This document shows, piece by piece, positions 44,892 to 53,388 of a stretch of 64,000 nucleotides of DNA (position 1 is its first letter; every line of letters starts with the position of its first letter). A program made the position numbers and the translations under genes. Source of the stretch: an uncultured Bacteroidales bacterium (GTDB taxonomy: Bacteria > Bacteroidota > Bacteroidia > Bacteroidales > Paludibacteraceae); the NCBI GenBank assembly GCA_945827635.1, contig CALZOG010000002.1, positions 1-64,000 of the forward strand. The letters are read 5' to 3'. Below the pieces are notes generated by a model. That model had not been told where the DNA came from and made no database searches. It saw only the letters and a program-made list of their open reading frames with translations.

Positions 44892-45800
44892 CTATTGTAT
44901 CACGAACTTCCCTCCCTGCTGTACAACAATGCCTCGGTATCCTGCGCCTACACGTAATCCTAACAGGTTGTACATCGGTTGTGTCGTATCCATCTCGCGG
45001 CGGACGTTCGTTGCCTCTACTGCGTTATACTGGTCGGCTATGGCAGTCAGCTGGAACTCGGTCAGCACCTCAGGCTCGCCTTGCTGGTTGGTGACATACA
45101 GTGCATTGATCGTAACAGGCGCTGCGCCCGGTGATTCGCTCACGTTCACTGCGCCATATGTGGCTGCCGGCGGGGTTACTCCGGTCTTGTTGAAGTCCGC
45201 TGATGCAAAACCTGACAGAGCAGGACCACCGTTCTCGTCCACAAGTTTAATGCCGCGAATACGCTTGCGCACGGAAGCGGGTGCTTTTAGCGAGCGCACG
45301 TACATTGTTACGGAATCAAAGAGGATGGACGCTTGTGGTGTACCAATGATTGGTACTACTGCTTCGGCTACCAGCACTCCGTCGCCTGTAATGATGATAT
45401 CCGCCTGCGATGCAATAACGGTATCCGCAAAGATCGTTGAAGAGTCGCACAGCACTATCACCAGCGGGTCCGAACCCATATAACTGATAGCTGCCATCAT
45501 ACTGCCACCTACCTTCACCGTTGCAGATGTGAGGGAGAGCACGTTTTCCTCTGTTTTATACACAATCGAACCGTCACCGGTTACGTCAATCTCAGTAGGC
45601 GTACTCGTCGGATCGTCGGACGCACTGACCGTGTCGCCCATAATAACCACTACTGGCGGTACATATACCACACCGGGATCAGGAGGAAACAACGGATTGT
45701 CCGAATTGTTAGGTTCGGGATCATCTGCCAGTACGGAAACAAACGGACAAAGCGACAACAGAAGGCTCAGTAGCCATATGTGAAAAATGCGCATTTGCAT
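44892..45800 (-). CDS. secreted beta-rich protein with type IX secretion-like tail
   Basis: 302 residues; signal peptide about 1-25, with ATG at 45800 (or 45794). The middle part has repeating short beta strands (GDGSIVYKTEENVLSLTSA, DIIITGDGVLVAEAVVPIIG) that suggest a parallel beta-helix-like fold. The tail (PMYNLLGLRVGAGYRGIVVQ) is of the classical Bacteroidales sorting type. No family was recognised. First gene of the two-gene operon, 38 bases before the InlB-like gene. Confidence 0.75.
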   Translation of the reverse strand: MQMRIFHIWLLSLLLSLCPFVSVLADDPEPNNSDNPLFPPDPGVVYVPPVVVIMGDTVSASDDPTSTPTEIDVTGDGSIVYKTEENVLSLTSATVKVGGSMMAAISYMGSDPLVIVLCDSSTIFADTVIASQADIIITGDGVLVAEAVVPIIGTPQASILFDSVTMYVRSLKAPASVRKRIRGIKLVDENGGPALSGFASADFNKTGVTPPAATYGAVNVSESPGAAPVTINALYVTNQQGEPEVLTEFQLTAIADQYNAVEATNVRREMDTTQPMYNLLGLRVGAGYRGIVVQQGGKFVIQ

Positions 45801-45842
45801 ACTTTGTAGGAGTGATTTTGCTACTCTTTTGCATTTTCACTA

Positions 45843-45874
45843 CAAAATTACGAAAAAATATTCAATTATACAAA
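45843..45874 (-). promoter_or_regulatory. promoter of the two-gene secreted-protein operon
   Basis: On the minus strand TTTG at 45874-45871, 20 bases, TAATTTTG at 45850-45843. Confidence 0.8.
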
Positions 45875-45909
45875 TATTTTGCAAAATATTTTATATTTGT
45901 GGTAAATTA

Positions 45910-45941
45910 TTTGTTTTTATTATTGTTTTTTTGTATCTTTG
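45910..45941 (+). promoter_or_regulatory. promoter of tex
   Basis: TTTG at 45910-45913, 20 bases, TATCTTTG at 45934-45941, about 50 bases before the tex ATG. Confidence 0.8.
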
Positions 45942-45991
45942 CATCGAAAATAGTTATCTTTGTCTATAAATTTTCTTATCGTACTGTCATA

Positions 45992-48091
45992 ATGAATATC
46001 TCATCCGTTATCAGTCGTCGCCTTGGTTTGGGCGAGAAGCAGGTGCAAGCCGTTATTGGTCTGTTGCACGAGGGTGCCACTATCCCGTTTATTGCGCGTT
46101 ACCGCAAGGAGCGCACCGGCTCGCTCGACGAACTGCAGATTGCTGCCATTGAGGCGGAGAACACCAAACTCGAGGAACTTGAACGTCGCAAGCAGACCGT
46201 ACTCGCCACTATTGAGGAGCAGGGACAACTCACGCCCGAACTGCGCCGGCGTATCGATGAGTGCGAGGATAGCGTGGAACTTGAGGATATCTACCTGCCC
46301 TACAAACCTCACCGCAAGACACGTGCCGACAAGGCGCGTGAGGCGGGCTTGCAACCTTTGGCGGACCTGCTGCTCAAGCAAGATCCGCGAACCGATTGCC
46401 GCCGTGAGGCACAACGTTACGGCAAACCTGACGAAACCCTGCAGGGCGCACGGGATATCATTGCCGAACAGATCAGCATGGACGAACGCTCACGCAATGC
46501 CGTGCGGCGCGAGTTCGCATATACAGCCATGATCCGCACCAAGGAAATCAAGCAACTTACTGCGCAGCGTGCACAGGAGGCTGCTAATTACCGCGAGTAT
46601 TTTGCGGTCGATGAACCGCTCAAACGTATCAGTTCGCACCGCCTGCTGGCTATTCGCAGGGCAGAGACCGAAGGATTCCTGCGTGTGGATATAAGTTGCG
46701 ATCAGGAAAAAGCACTCGACAAACTGGCACGCCTCTGGCTGCATAACAACTCCAACGCAGCCTACGAGGTCGAGCAGGCGATGGAGGACAGTTACAAACG
46801 TCTGCTCAAGCCGGCAATAGAAACGGAGTGCGCAGCCTCTTCCAAGCAGAAGGCGGACGCTGAGGCTATACGCGTGTTTGCCGATAACCTCCGCCAACTG
46901 TTGCTGGAGAATCCGCTGGGGCAGAAACGTGTGCTGGCACTCGATCCGGGTTTCCGAACGGGCTGCAAACTCGTTTGCCTGTCTGCGCAAGGCGACCTGC
47001 TCTATCACGCGGTTATCTGTCCTCACCCGCCGGTCAACAAACGTGCGGAGGCAGAAGCTATACTGCTCAAGGCGTTGCACGATTATTGTATAGAGGCTAT
47101 TGCCATCGGCAACGGCACTGCCAGCCGCGAAACCGAAGCGTTTGTCCGCGAAGTACTCCAATCTTCAAATCAGAAATCTTCAAATCTTCAAATTAACGAA
47201 AACATTCCCGTTTTCGTAGTAAGCGAGAACGGTGCTTCCGTCTATTCGGCATCGAAGATCGGGCGTGAGGAGTTTCCTGAAGAAGATGTAACCGTCCGCG
47301 GTGCGGTGAGCATTGGCAGACGGCTCATGGATCCCTTGGCTGAACTGGTGAAGATCGACCCGAAGAGCATAGGTGTCGGACAGTACCAGCACGATGTCGA
47401 TCAGGCGGAACTCAAGCGAAGCCTCGACCAGACGGTAGAAAGTGTGGTGAACTATGTTGGGGTGGATGTCAATACTGCCAGCAAGCACCTGCTGACGTAT
47501 ATCTCCGGCGTGGGACCGGTGGTGGCGCAGAATATTGTCAATTACCGCGCCGAGCACGGCGCGTTCCCCGACCGACGTGCGTTGCTCAATGTGCCCAAGA
47601 TGGGCGCGAAGACTTTCGAGCAATGTGCCGGTTTCCTGCGTATAGCCGGTGGTACTAACCCGCTCGACAACACTGCCGTGCACCCCGAGCGATATGCCGT
47701 GGCGGCACGACTGCAACAGGCGAAAATGTTAGGTAGGGAAGTTCGGCTGGAAGATTTTGTCAGCGAGGAGGTAGGCTTGCCTACCTTGCAGGATATATGG
47801 CGTGAATTGGATAAACCCTCGCGCGACCCGCGCAACCAGATTGAGGAGTTCCGTTTTTCCGAAGCCGTACATTCAATCGACGACTTGCAGGAGGGCATGA
47901 GTCTGCCGGGTATAGTTACGAACATCAGCAATTTCGGCGCGTTTGTGGATATGGGTATTCATAAGGACGGTTTGATTCACGTCTCGCAACTCCGCGGCAA
48001 GACGCTCGCGTTGCATCAGCACCTGACGGTTGAGGTCCTCAGTATCGACCGCGAACGCAACCGTATATCCCTCAAACCTGCTAACGCTTAG
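45992..48091 (+). CDS. tex: Tex family RNA-binding transcription accessory protein
   Basis: 699 residues from ATG at 45992; the upstream open frame covers the promoter region and is not coding. Order: N-terminal HTH-like domain (GATIPFIARYRKERTGSLDE), YqgF-like domain (VLALDPGFRTGCKLV, AIGNGTASRETEAF), HhH domain (VGVDVNTASKHLLTYISGVG), C-terminal S1 domain (GIVTNISNFGAFVDMG). Tex acts in transcription and RNA turnover. Residues about 390-405 (SSNQKSSNLQINEN) are encoded by an A/T-rich repeated stretch (47158-47205) and look like an insertion in the YqgF-like domain. Its last 11 bases overlap the convergent HD-domain gene. Confidence 0.94.
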   Translation: MNISSVISRRLGLGEKQVQAVIGLLHEGATIPFIARYRKERTGSLDELQIAAIEAENTKLEELERRKQTVLATIEEQGQLTPELRRRIDECEDSVELEDIYLPYKPHRKTRADKAREAGLQPLADLLLKQDPRTDCRREAQRYGKPDETLQGARDIIAEQISMDERSRNAVRREFAYTAMIRTKEIKQLTAQRAQEAANYREYFAVDEPLKRISSHRLLAIRRAETEGFLRVDISCDQEKALDKLARLWLHNNSNAAYEVEQAMEDSYKRLLKPAIETECAASSKQKADAEAIRVFADNLRQLLLENPLGQKRVLALDPGFRTGCKLVCLSAQGDLLYHAVICPHPPVNKRAEAEAILLKALHDYCIEAIAIGNGTASRETEAFVREVLQSSNQKSSNLQINENIPVFVVSENGASVYSASKIGREEFPEEDVTVRGAVSIGRRLMDPLAELVKIDPKSIGVGQYQHDVDQAELKRSLDQTVESVVNYVGVDVNTASKHLLTYISGVGPVVAQNIVNYRAEHGAFPDRRALLNVPKMGAKTFEQCAGFLRIAGGTNPLDNTAVHPERYAVAARLQQAKMLGREVRLEDFVSEEVGLPTLQDIWRELDKPSRDPRNQIEEFRFSEAVHSIDDLQEGMSLPGIVTNISNFGAFVDMGIHKDGLIHVSQLRGKTLALHQHLTVEVLSIDRERNRISLKPANA

Positions 48092-48704
48092 CCTGCGAGT
48101 CGTACCACTCGCGGCATAAACTGCGCAGGTGCTCTTCGTTGCGAATGACAGCTCGCAGTTCGTTCAGTCCGCGAACGTTGCGGTCGCTGTTCAGCCACAG
48201 GCGCATGTAGCCGCCTTCGGCATATTTCTCAAGCAGATGTTCCAGGCTGCGTTCGTATAAGGTGTTGAAATCACCGCCAGGGTAGAGTTTGGCGCTGTAT
48301 GCCATTGTGCGGTGTATGACTGTCAGCGGCTCGATCTGCCTGTCGGCTTCCGCCACGATAGCACCGTAGATCGTGCGTGGTGGGTTCTTGCCGCTCGCAC
48401 GGTGGTCTTCCACGGCTTCCTTCATTACGTGCAACTGCTCCTCTGTGAACCATTGCCTGAGCGTTCGGTCTGCCATCAGAATCTCGCCGGAGTGTATATG
48501 ATGCAACTCTCGGTCGATACGCAGCCCTATGTCGTGGTAGGCGGCTATGGTGTATGCCATCTGCTCGTCGGCGTTGTACTGCTGCGCAAGTTTCAGACTC
48601 TCATCGATCACTGTCAGCGCATGGTCGCGCCGGTGACCTCCATCAAAAGTATCGTACTGAGGCAGGATAGTCTGCTCGATGTAATGTCGCAGGTCGGGGT
48701 TCAT
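48081..48704 (-). CDS. HD-domain phosphohydrolase
   Basis: 207 residues from ATG at 48704. HD signature residues: His28 in HRRDH, His57-Asp58 in AYHDIG, Asp100-His101 in EDHRAS. Predicted metal-dependent phosphohydrolase acting on a nucleotide; substrate unknown. The start codon overlaps the stop of a small membrane-protein frame (ATGA) read from the same promoter at 48839-48870. The stop overlaps tex, so transcripts of the two genes are convergent. Confidence 0.9.
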   Translation of the reverse strand: MNPDLRHYIEQTILPQYDTFDGGHRRDHALTVIDESLKLAQQYNADEQMAYTIAAYHDIGLRIDRELHHIHSGEILMADRTLRQWFTEEQLHVMKEAVEDHRASGKNPPRTIYGAIVAEADRQIEPLTVIHRTMAYSAKLYPGGDFNTLYERSLEHLLEKYAEGGYMRLWLNSDRNVRGLNELRAVIRNEEHLRSLCREWYDSQAKR

Positions 48705-48829
48705 GGCTTCTGCAGTTTGGTTATGCCCACGTATGCGAGCAGGATCAGGTTCATCATTAGCGCGTAGATGATAGCGGGTATAGCAATCACTTCGTTGTTG
48801 AATATCAGCGGACTGCACGCCACCAGCAA
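48701..48829 (-). CDS. possible small membrane protein (42 residues) coupled to the HD gene
   Basis: A frame of 42 residues that ends exactly at the HD gene start (overlap ATGA). It is strongly hydrophobic (LVACSPLIF, then IPAIIYALMMNLILLAYVG) and ends KLQKP, giving one to two membrane segments. It begins right after a good promoter; the start codon is TTG at 48829 or GTG at 48823, leaving a very short leader. No family recognised. It may be a genuine small protein that couples translation, or the remnant of a larger membrane protein. Confidence 0.45.
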   Translation of the reverse strand: MLVACSPLIFNNEVIAIPAIIYALMMNLILLAYVGITKLQKP

Positions 48830-48838
48830 ATACCAATG

Positions 48839-48870
48839 CAAAGATACGAAATTTTCTTAAAATATGCAAA
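48839..48870 (-). promoter_or_regulatory. promoter of the small ORF - HD operon
   Basis: On the minus strand TTTG at 48870-48867, 20 bases, TATCTTTG at 48846-48839. Confidence 0.8.
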
Positions 48871-48976
48871 TAAATTATAAAAAACACGGCTAAATGCAAG
48901 AGATTCCGCAAATTCTGTGCACTTTACGTTGCACTTTTCCACTTGTCTGCTTTTTCGCTAAAAACCTCGGCGAAAG

Positions 48977-49072
48977 TTCGATAAAACCCCGACAAAACCC
49001 CGATCGAACAGCACGAATTTCGTTCCGTTCCATCGGGCCATTATCGAGCCAACATCGATCCATTATCGAAGA
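48977..49072. repeat. composite repeat with 11-bp units in both orientations
   Basis: Three leftward units (48977-49009, such as CCCGACAAAAC), then the 17-bp head CGTTCCGTTCCATCGGG at 49021-49037, then three rightward units (49040-49072, such as ATTATCGAGCC). The head is identical to that at 33286-33302. The gap between the HD promoter and aroC holds nothing else recognisable. Confidence 0.85.
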
Positions 49073-49121
49073 GATGCATATTTTTTGCTTTACTAAAGGA
49101 GAGTCATAGCCCGGTACTGCT

Positions 49122-50111
49122 TCACGCCAGGCTGATGAAGTTCGCTATCACGAGAGCTGTCATAGCTTCCACCACCGGCACGGCACGCACCGCCACGCAT
49201 GCATCGTGCCGCCCGACCGTCAGCTTGCCACTGATATCTTCACCACTCCCTTTAGGGAGGGGGAGGGGGGAGGCTTCATTTTGCATCTGTTTCAGTGCTT
49301 TCGGCGTAGTGGGCGTAGGCTTGAACACGCAGCGGAAAGATAGCGTTGTGCCGTCTGTTATCCCTCCGAGCAGTCCGCCGCTCTGCCTGTTGGCTACCGC
49401 CCCGGGGGCGCTCACGCCCGCAAAGCCGCTGCCGTAATCAAAACCCTTGCAGGCATTGATACTCATGATTGCATACGCCAGGTGCGCCTGCATTTTGTCG
49501 AAGATAGGCTCGCCTAACCCTGCCGGCAGACCTGTCACCTCACAGCGAATGATCCCACCTATGCTGTCACCTTCGGTTTGATAGCGGCGTATAACCTCGT
49601 TGAACCGTTCGGCGTTGGTCTCTCCGCCAACCTGCACGAGGTGCGCCTTGATTGTTATCCCTCGCTCCGCCAACATCTGTGCGGCAATGCTGCCTGCCAC
49701 TACGCGTGCAGCCGTCTCACGTGCCGAAGCCCTGCCGCCGCCGCGCCAATCCCGTATGCCGTACTTCGCCTCGTATGTGCTGTCAGCGTGCGCAGGACGG
49801 TAAGAGTGCTTGAGCGCCTCATAATCCTCCGGACGCGCGTCACGGTTGCGTATAAGGAACGCGATAGGCGTACCGAGCGTTACTCCGTCCAGCACCCCGC
49901 TCAGCCACTCGATCTCATCCGCCTCGCGCAATGCACGCGCTGAGACCCCTACGTTGAGTGATTTTCTGCCGGCACGGCGGTACAGTGCCGCGCGGATCAT
50001 GTCGAAGTTAATATGCAGACCTGCCGGCACGCCATCCAGCACGCCGCCGATAGCCGCAGAGTGACTCTCGCCGAACGAGGTAAAAACAAAGGTATCACCT
50101 ATACTGTTCAT
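49122..50111 (-). CDS. aroC: chorismate synthase
   Basis: 329 residues. Signature segments FGESHSAAIGGVLDGVPAG near the start, the RGGGRASARET motif (about 123-133) and GRHDACVAVRAVPVVEAM at the end. It forms chorismate from EPSP using reduced FMN. Oddity: about residues 278-291 (EASPLPLPKGSGED) are encoded by a C-rich palindromic repeat (49240-49278), also found between genes at 42763-42791; homologues normally have a different short loop here. Single-gene unit with its own promoter. Confidence 0.95.
   Translation of the reverse strand: MNSIGDTFVFTSFGESHSAAIGGVLDGVPAGLHINFDMIRAALYRRAGRKSLNVGVSARALREADEIEWLSGVLDGVTLGTPIAFLIRNRDARPEDYEALKHSYRPAHADSTYEAKYGIRDWRGGGRASARETAARVVAGSIAAQMLAERGITIKAHLVQVGGETNAERFNEVIRRYQTEGDSIGGIIRCEVTGLPAGLGEPIFDKMQAHLAYAIMSINACKGFDYGSGFAGVSAPGAVANRQSGGLLGGITDGTTLSFRCVFKPTPTTPKALKQMQNEASPLPLPKGSGEDISGKLTVGRHDACVAVRAVPVVEAMTALVIANFISLA
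49245..49275. repeat. CCCTTTAGGGAGGGG palindromic element inside aroC
   Basis: Same core as at 42763-42791, here read through as coding sequence (Ser-Pro-Leu-Pro-Leu-Pro-Lys-Gly). Confidence 0.75.
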
Positions 50112-50145
50112 GTTTTGTTATGCTGTTAAACTATTAAACCGTTAA

Positions 50146-50181
50146 ACTCTCAACTTCGCTAAACGCTCAACGCTCAACTTC
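50146..50181 (+). repeat. (CTCAACN)n 7-bp repeat in the aroC leader
   Basis: About four imperfect units between the aroC ATG and its promoter. Confidence 0.8.
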
Positions 50182-50195
50182 CCCTGTTTTCGGTG

Positions 50196-50227
50196 CAAAG
50201 TTACAAAAAATTATCCAAAAATGCAAA
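50196..50227 (-). promoter_or_regulatory. promoter of aroC
   Basis: On the minus strand TTTG at 50227-50224, 20 bases, TAACTTTG at 50203-50196. Confidence 0.8.
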
Positions 50228-50241
50228 TTATAGGCAGAATA

Positions 50242-50273
50242 TTTGCAAATATCCTAAAATTTTTGTATCTTTG
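50242..50273 (+). promoter_or_regulatory. promoter of the propeller regulator
   Basis: TTTG at 50242-50245, 20 bases, TATCTTTG at 50266-50273. The 80-base leader contains the repeat at 50283-50333. Confidence 0.8.
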
Positions 50274-50282
50274 TCCCCGATT

Positions 50283-50333
50283 CGCTCAACTCTCAACTAT
50301 CAACACTCAACTCTCAACTCTTAACACTCAACA
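50283..50333 (+). repeat. (CTCAACN)n 7-bp repeat in the regulator leader
   Basis: Seven units make up most of the 5' untranslated region of the regulator gene. Confidence 0.85.
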
Positions 50334-50354
50334 TACAAAATTACACTCTAAGCT

Positions 50355-53282
50355 ATGAAACGACTTCACTATCTGCTGCTCATCTGTCTGGTTGCTCTGT
50401 CACCCGTGACATACGCCGGATGGAATATACCTGTCACCAATTTCTCCGTAGCCGACTACTCTGCCGGCACGCAGAACTGGCAACTCCTCACCACCCGTAA
50501 CGGCTGGCTATATGCCGCTAACAACTACGGTTTACTCGAGTACGACGGCTCGCAATGGCGTATCTATGGCATGTATTACGGTAACCTGCCGCGCAGCATA
50601 GCAGCACTGGATGATAAGGCGATCTTCATAGGCGCAACCAACGACTTCGGCGTTTTCACACCTACGCCAATGGGCGATATGCGCTATACGTCACTCATGA
50701 CTGAAGATGTTTCTCCCGACTTCGGCGAGGTGTGGGATATTGAAGTAATTGGTCAGCAGCTGTATATCTTCACTCGTCACCGAATTATCGTGGCTGAATA
50801 CAGCGATGCAGACTCTATCTCGCTCAAGAATGTGCGTACTCTATCTACTGCCAGCCGCGTGTTCTGTGCCGAAGAGGTAGGAGGTGCTATCTATGTCGGC
50901 ACGGATGATGGTTTGTATCTGCTCACCGGCACACGCATGAACCGTATTCACGGCTCGGATATACTCCGCGGCTACGAGGTGCGTTGCATCCAGGCGCTGG
51001 ACGAACAGCGTTTGCTGATCGGCACCGATCTGGGTGGACTGTACGAGTACGACGGCACGCGTATCGCGCCCTTCCGCACCGAGGCAGATGCTTTCATTCG
51101 CAAGAACCAGCTCTACACGTTTGCCGTGCATGGCGACCACATAGCCTTGGGTACTGTGCTGCAGGGCATAGCCGTGGTGAATACTGACGGAAAGATCAGC
51201 CGCTATGTATCGCGCAAAGAAGGGCTGCAGAACAATACTATCCTCTCCATGGCATTCGACAGTCGCGACAACCTATGGGTCGGGCTTGATCAGGGTATAG
51301 ATTATGTGCAACTGGCTTCCATGCGCCAATATTTCAGCGACGAGCAGACGAACTTCGGCACCGGTTATGCCGTCCTGCGCGTGCAGCAAGGTGCAACAAC
51401 GCGTTACTATTACGGCACCAACCAGGCTCTGTACGTCAAGACGGATACCGGCAAACCCCTGCAACTCGTGGAGGGCAGTATGGGGCAGGTATGGAGCCTG
51501 AGCGAGATAGGCGGCACGGTGTTCTGCTGCCATAACAGAGGACTGTTCGTTGTGAACGGTGCGCGTGTGATCCCGCTCTGTACCGACGAAGGGTTCTGGA
51601 AGGTCCAACCGCTGCCCGACGGACGCGTGCTCGCCGGCACTTACTCGGGCTTTCGCGTGCTGAACAAGACCAACGGTCAGTGGCAGATAACTCGCGTCAA
51701 GGGCTTCGGCGATACTGCGTTCCGATGGCAGGTCGATCCCACAGGTGCAGTATGGGCGGTGGCTACAGCTGGACTCGTGCATCTGCAGTGGGCAGACGAA
51801 CAGACGTTTGACAGTCAGTCGGTTCACCCCTACAACGAGGCGCATGATTGGATCAATATCAGCCGCCTGGGCGAGCAGATCGTAATCAGCAGCCTTGACT
51901 ACTGCCGAGTGGTAGGTGCAGATGGCGTGCTGCGGCACGACGAGAACCTGATGAACAACTGCCTGGCAGGCGAGACCTATTATGCACAAATGCTGCAAGA
52001 CAGCCGCGGTAACAACCTCTTTATCATTGACGGTACCCTGTATATCCGCATACGTCAGGGCGAGACGTATATGCCTGCGCAACCGCTGTATAGCAATAAC
52101 CCCGATTTCGTTGGCGGGTTCGAGAATATTTACGAAACAGCCGACGGCTATATTATCGGTACGCTGCAGGGGTATAGTATGCTGCAGCCATCTGTTGTCA
52201 GCCGTCAGCCGTCCGAACCGTCCGTGCCGACCATCTATCTGCGCGAGGTGAGTATGGTTAATCACGACGGTAAAGCCGTGTACGGCGAGTCCTTAGCCAG
52301 TGCCGGTCTCTCAACGCTCAACGCTCAACATCTCTCAACTCTCAACTCTCAACCCTCAACTCTCAACGCTCAACTCTCAACGGAAGATAGCCCCACGGTG
52401 TTCGTGCTGCCGTACGACGTGTACGCATTGCGGTTCAGTTGCACTATCGACCGCACGCCGGCAGGTAACACGATGTACGCCTACCGCCTCTTGCCGCGAG
52501 ACAAAGAGTTCACACCGCTCACCCCGCGTGCGTACTACGAGTGTTCGTCGCTCGAGCAGGGAAGATATACGTTGCAGGTTAAGTGTCTGTCGGCTGCAGA
52601 GAATGCACTGCCTGCCGAGGTGACACGCTCCTGGCAGTTCGTTGTTCTGCCGCCCTGGTACATGACCTGGTGGGCGTACTGCCTGTTTGCCATACTTACT
52701 CTGCTTTGGCTGAGCGGAGTAGCCTACGTGCTGTACGTGATTGCCGACCGCTCGAAGCGCAAAGCGCTGCATGAGCAGCAACTGCGTATCCTGCAACTCG
52801 AGAACGACCGTACGCAGACACGGCTGCAAGCCAAGAGTCAGGAGCTGACGCGAATCATGCACGAGGAAGCCATCAAGCAGGAAGATCTGGCATTTGCCCA
52901 CGAGCAACTCGACAAGTGTCTGCACGACTTGCAGACGCATAATCTGAAGAAGGTGGAGGAGCGCCTGAACAACCTCAAGCAGCATATCACCTCCAAGGCC
53001 GGAGACGAGAGTATCGATTGGCAGCGCTTCGAGGAGAACTTCGACGAAGTGAACGCAGGCTTCTGCAAGCAACTCACCGAACGCTATCCGTGGATGAACA
53101 AACAGGAGCGCAAACTGTGCGTATATATCCACATGGGTTTACTCACCAAGGAGATTGCCCCCATGCTCGGATTATCCACCCGAGGCGTGGAAATGTTACG
53201 CTACCGCATGCGCTGCAAGATGGATCTCGACCCGCAGGCTAACCTCAAAGACTACCTCACTAAAATTACGTCAAACGCTTAA
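50355..53282 (+). CDS. membrane propeller / triple-tyrosine sensor with LuxR-type HTH
   Basis: 975 residues. Signal peptide (about 1-21), a periplasmic two-component-regulator-type beta-propeller (about 25-610, with WVGLDQGIDYV-like blades), a triple-tyrosine (YYY) domain (about 680-770), one membrane segment (about 775-797), a coiled coil (about 800-880) and a LuxR-type HTH (about 905-970, MNKQERKLCVYIHMGLLTKE, MLGLSTRGVEMLRYRMR). There is no kinase or receiver domain, so it works as a one-component regulator. It lies just before the beta-1,3-glucan locus and is probably its sensor. Residues about 652-676 are encoded by a 7-bp repeat array. Confidence 0.88.
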   Translation: MKRLHYLLLICLVALSPVTYAGWNIPVTNFSVADYSAGTQNWQLLTTRNGWLYAANNYGLLEYDGSQWRIYGMYYGNLPRSIAALDDKAIFIGATNDFGVFTPTPMGDMRYTSLMTEDVSPDFGEVWDIEVIGQQLYIFTRHRIIVAEYSDADSISLKNVRTLSTASRVFCAEEVGGAIYVGTDDGLYLLTGTRMNRIHGSDILRGYEVRCIQALDEQRLLIGTDLGGLYEYDGTRIAPFRTEADAFIRKNQLYTFAVHGDHIALGTVLQGIAVVNTDGKISRYVSRKEGLQNNTILSMAFDSRDNLWVGLDQGIDYVQLASMRQYFSDEQTNFGTGYAVLRVQQGATTRYYYGTNQALYVKTDTGKPLQLVEGSMGQVWSLSEIGGTVFCCHNRGLFVVNGARVIPLCTDEGFWKVQPLPDGRVLAGTYSGFRVLNKTNGQWQITRVKGFGDTAFRWQVDPTGAVWAVATAGLVHLQWADEQTFDSQSVHPYNEAHDWINISRLGEQIVISSLDYCRVVGADGVLRHDENLMNNCLAGETYYAQMLQDSRGNNLFIIDGTLYIRIRQGETYMPAQPLYSNNPDFVGGFENIYETADGYIIGTLQGYSMLQPSVVSRQPSEPSVPTIYLREVSMVNHDGKAVYGESLASAGLSTLNAQHLSTLNSQPSTLNAQLSTEDSPTVFVLPYDVYALRFSCTIDRTPAGNTMYAYRLLPRDKEFTPLTPRAYYECSSLEQGRYTLQVKCLSAAENALPAEVTRSWQFVVLPPWYMTWWAYCLFAILTLLWLSGVAYVLYVIADRSKRKALHEQQLRILQLENDRTQTRLQAKSQELTRIMHEEAIKQEDLAFAHEQLDKCLHDLQTHNLKKVEERLNNLKQHITSKAGDESIDWQRFEENFDEVNAGFCKQLTERYPWMNKQERKLCVYIHMGLLTKEIAPMLGLSTRGVEMLRYRMRCKMDLDPQANLKDYLTKITSNA
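52311..52380 (+). repeat. (CTCAACN)n 7-bp repeat inside the regulator coding region
   Basis: About ten units in the stop-free orientation, encoding Ser-Thr-Leu-Asn-Ala/Ser-Gln repeats between the propeller and the triple-tyrosine domain. Confidence 0.88.
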
Positions 53283-53329
53283 TTTCCGCTAAAAACACTT
53301 TCACAATATTTCACTATCGGGTGAATGGA

Positions 53330-53361
53330 TTTGCAAATGTAAATTTATTTACGTAACTTTG
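53330..53361 (+). promoter_or_regulatory. promoter of the GH81 gene
   Basis: TTTG at 53330-53333, 20 bases, TAACTTTG at 53354-53361, 27 bases before the ATG at 53389. Confidence 0.8.
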
Positions 53362-53388
53362 CACCGGATTTCCACCATTTCACTCGAT

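Noticed and set aside
45812-45991. 60-residue hydrophobic extension of Tex
   Set aside because: It spans the tex promoter at 45910-45941 and is an AT-rich artefact.
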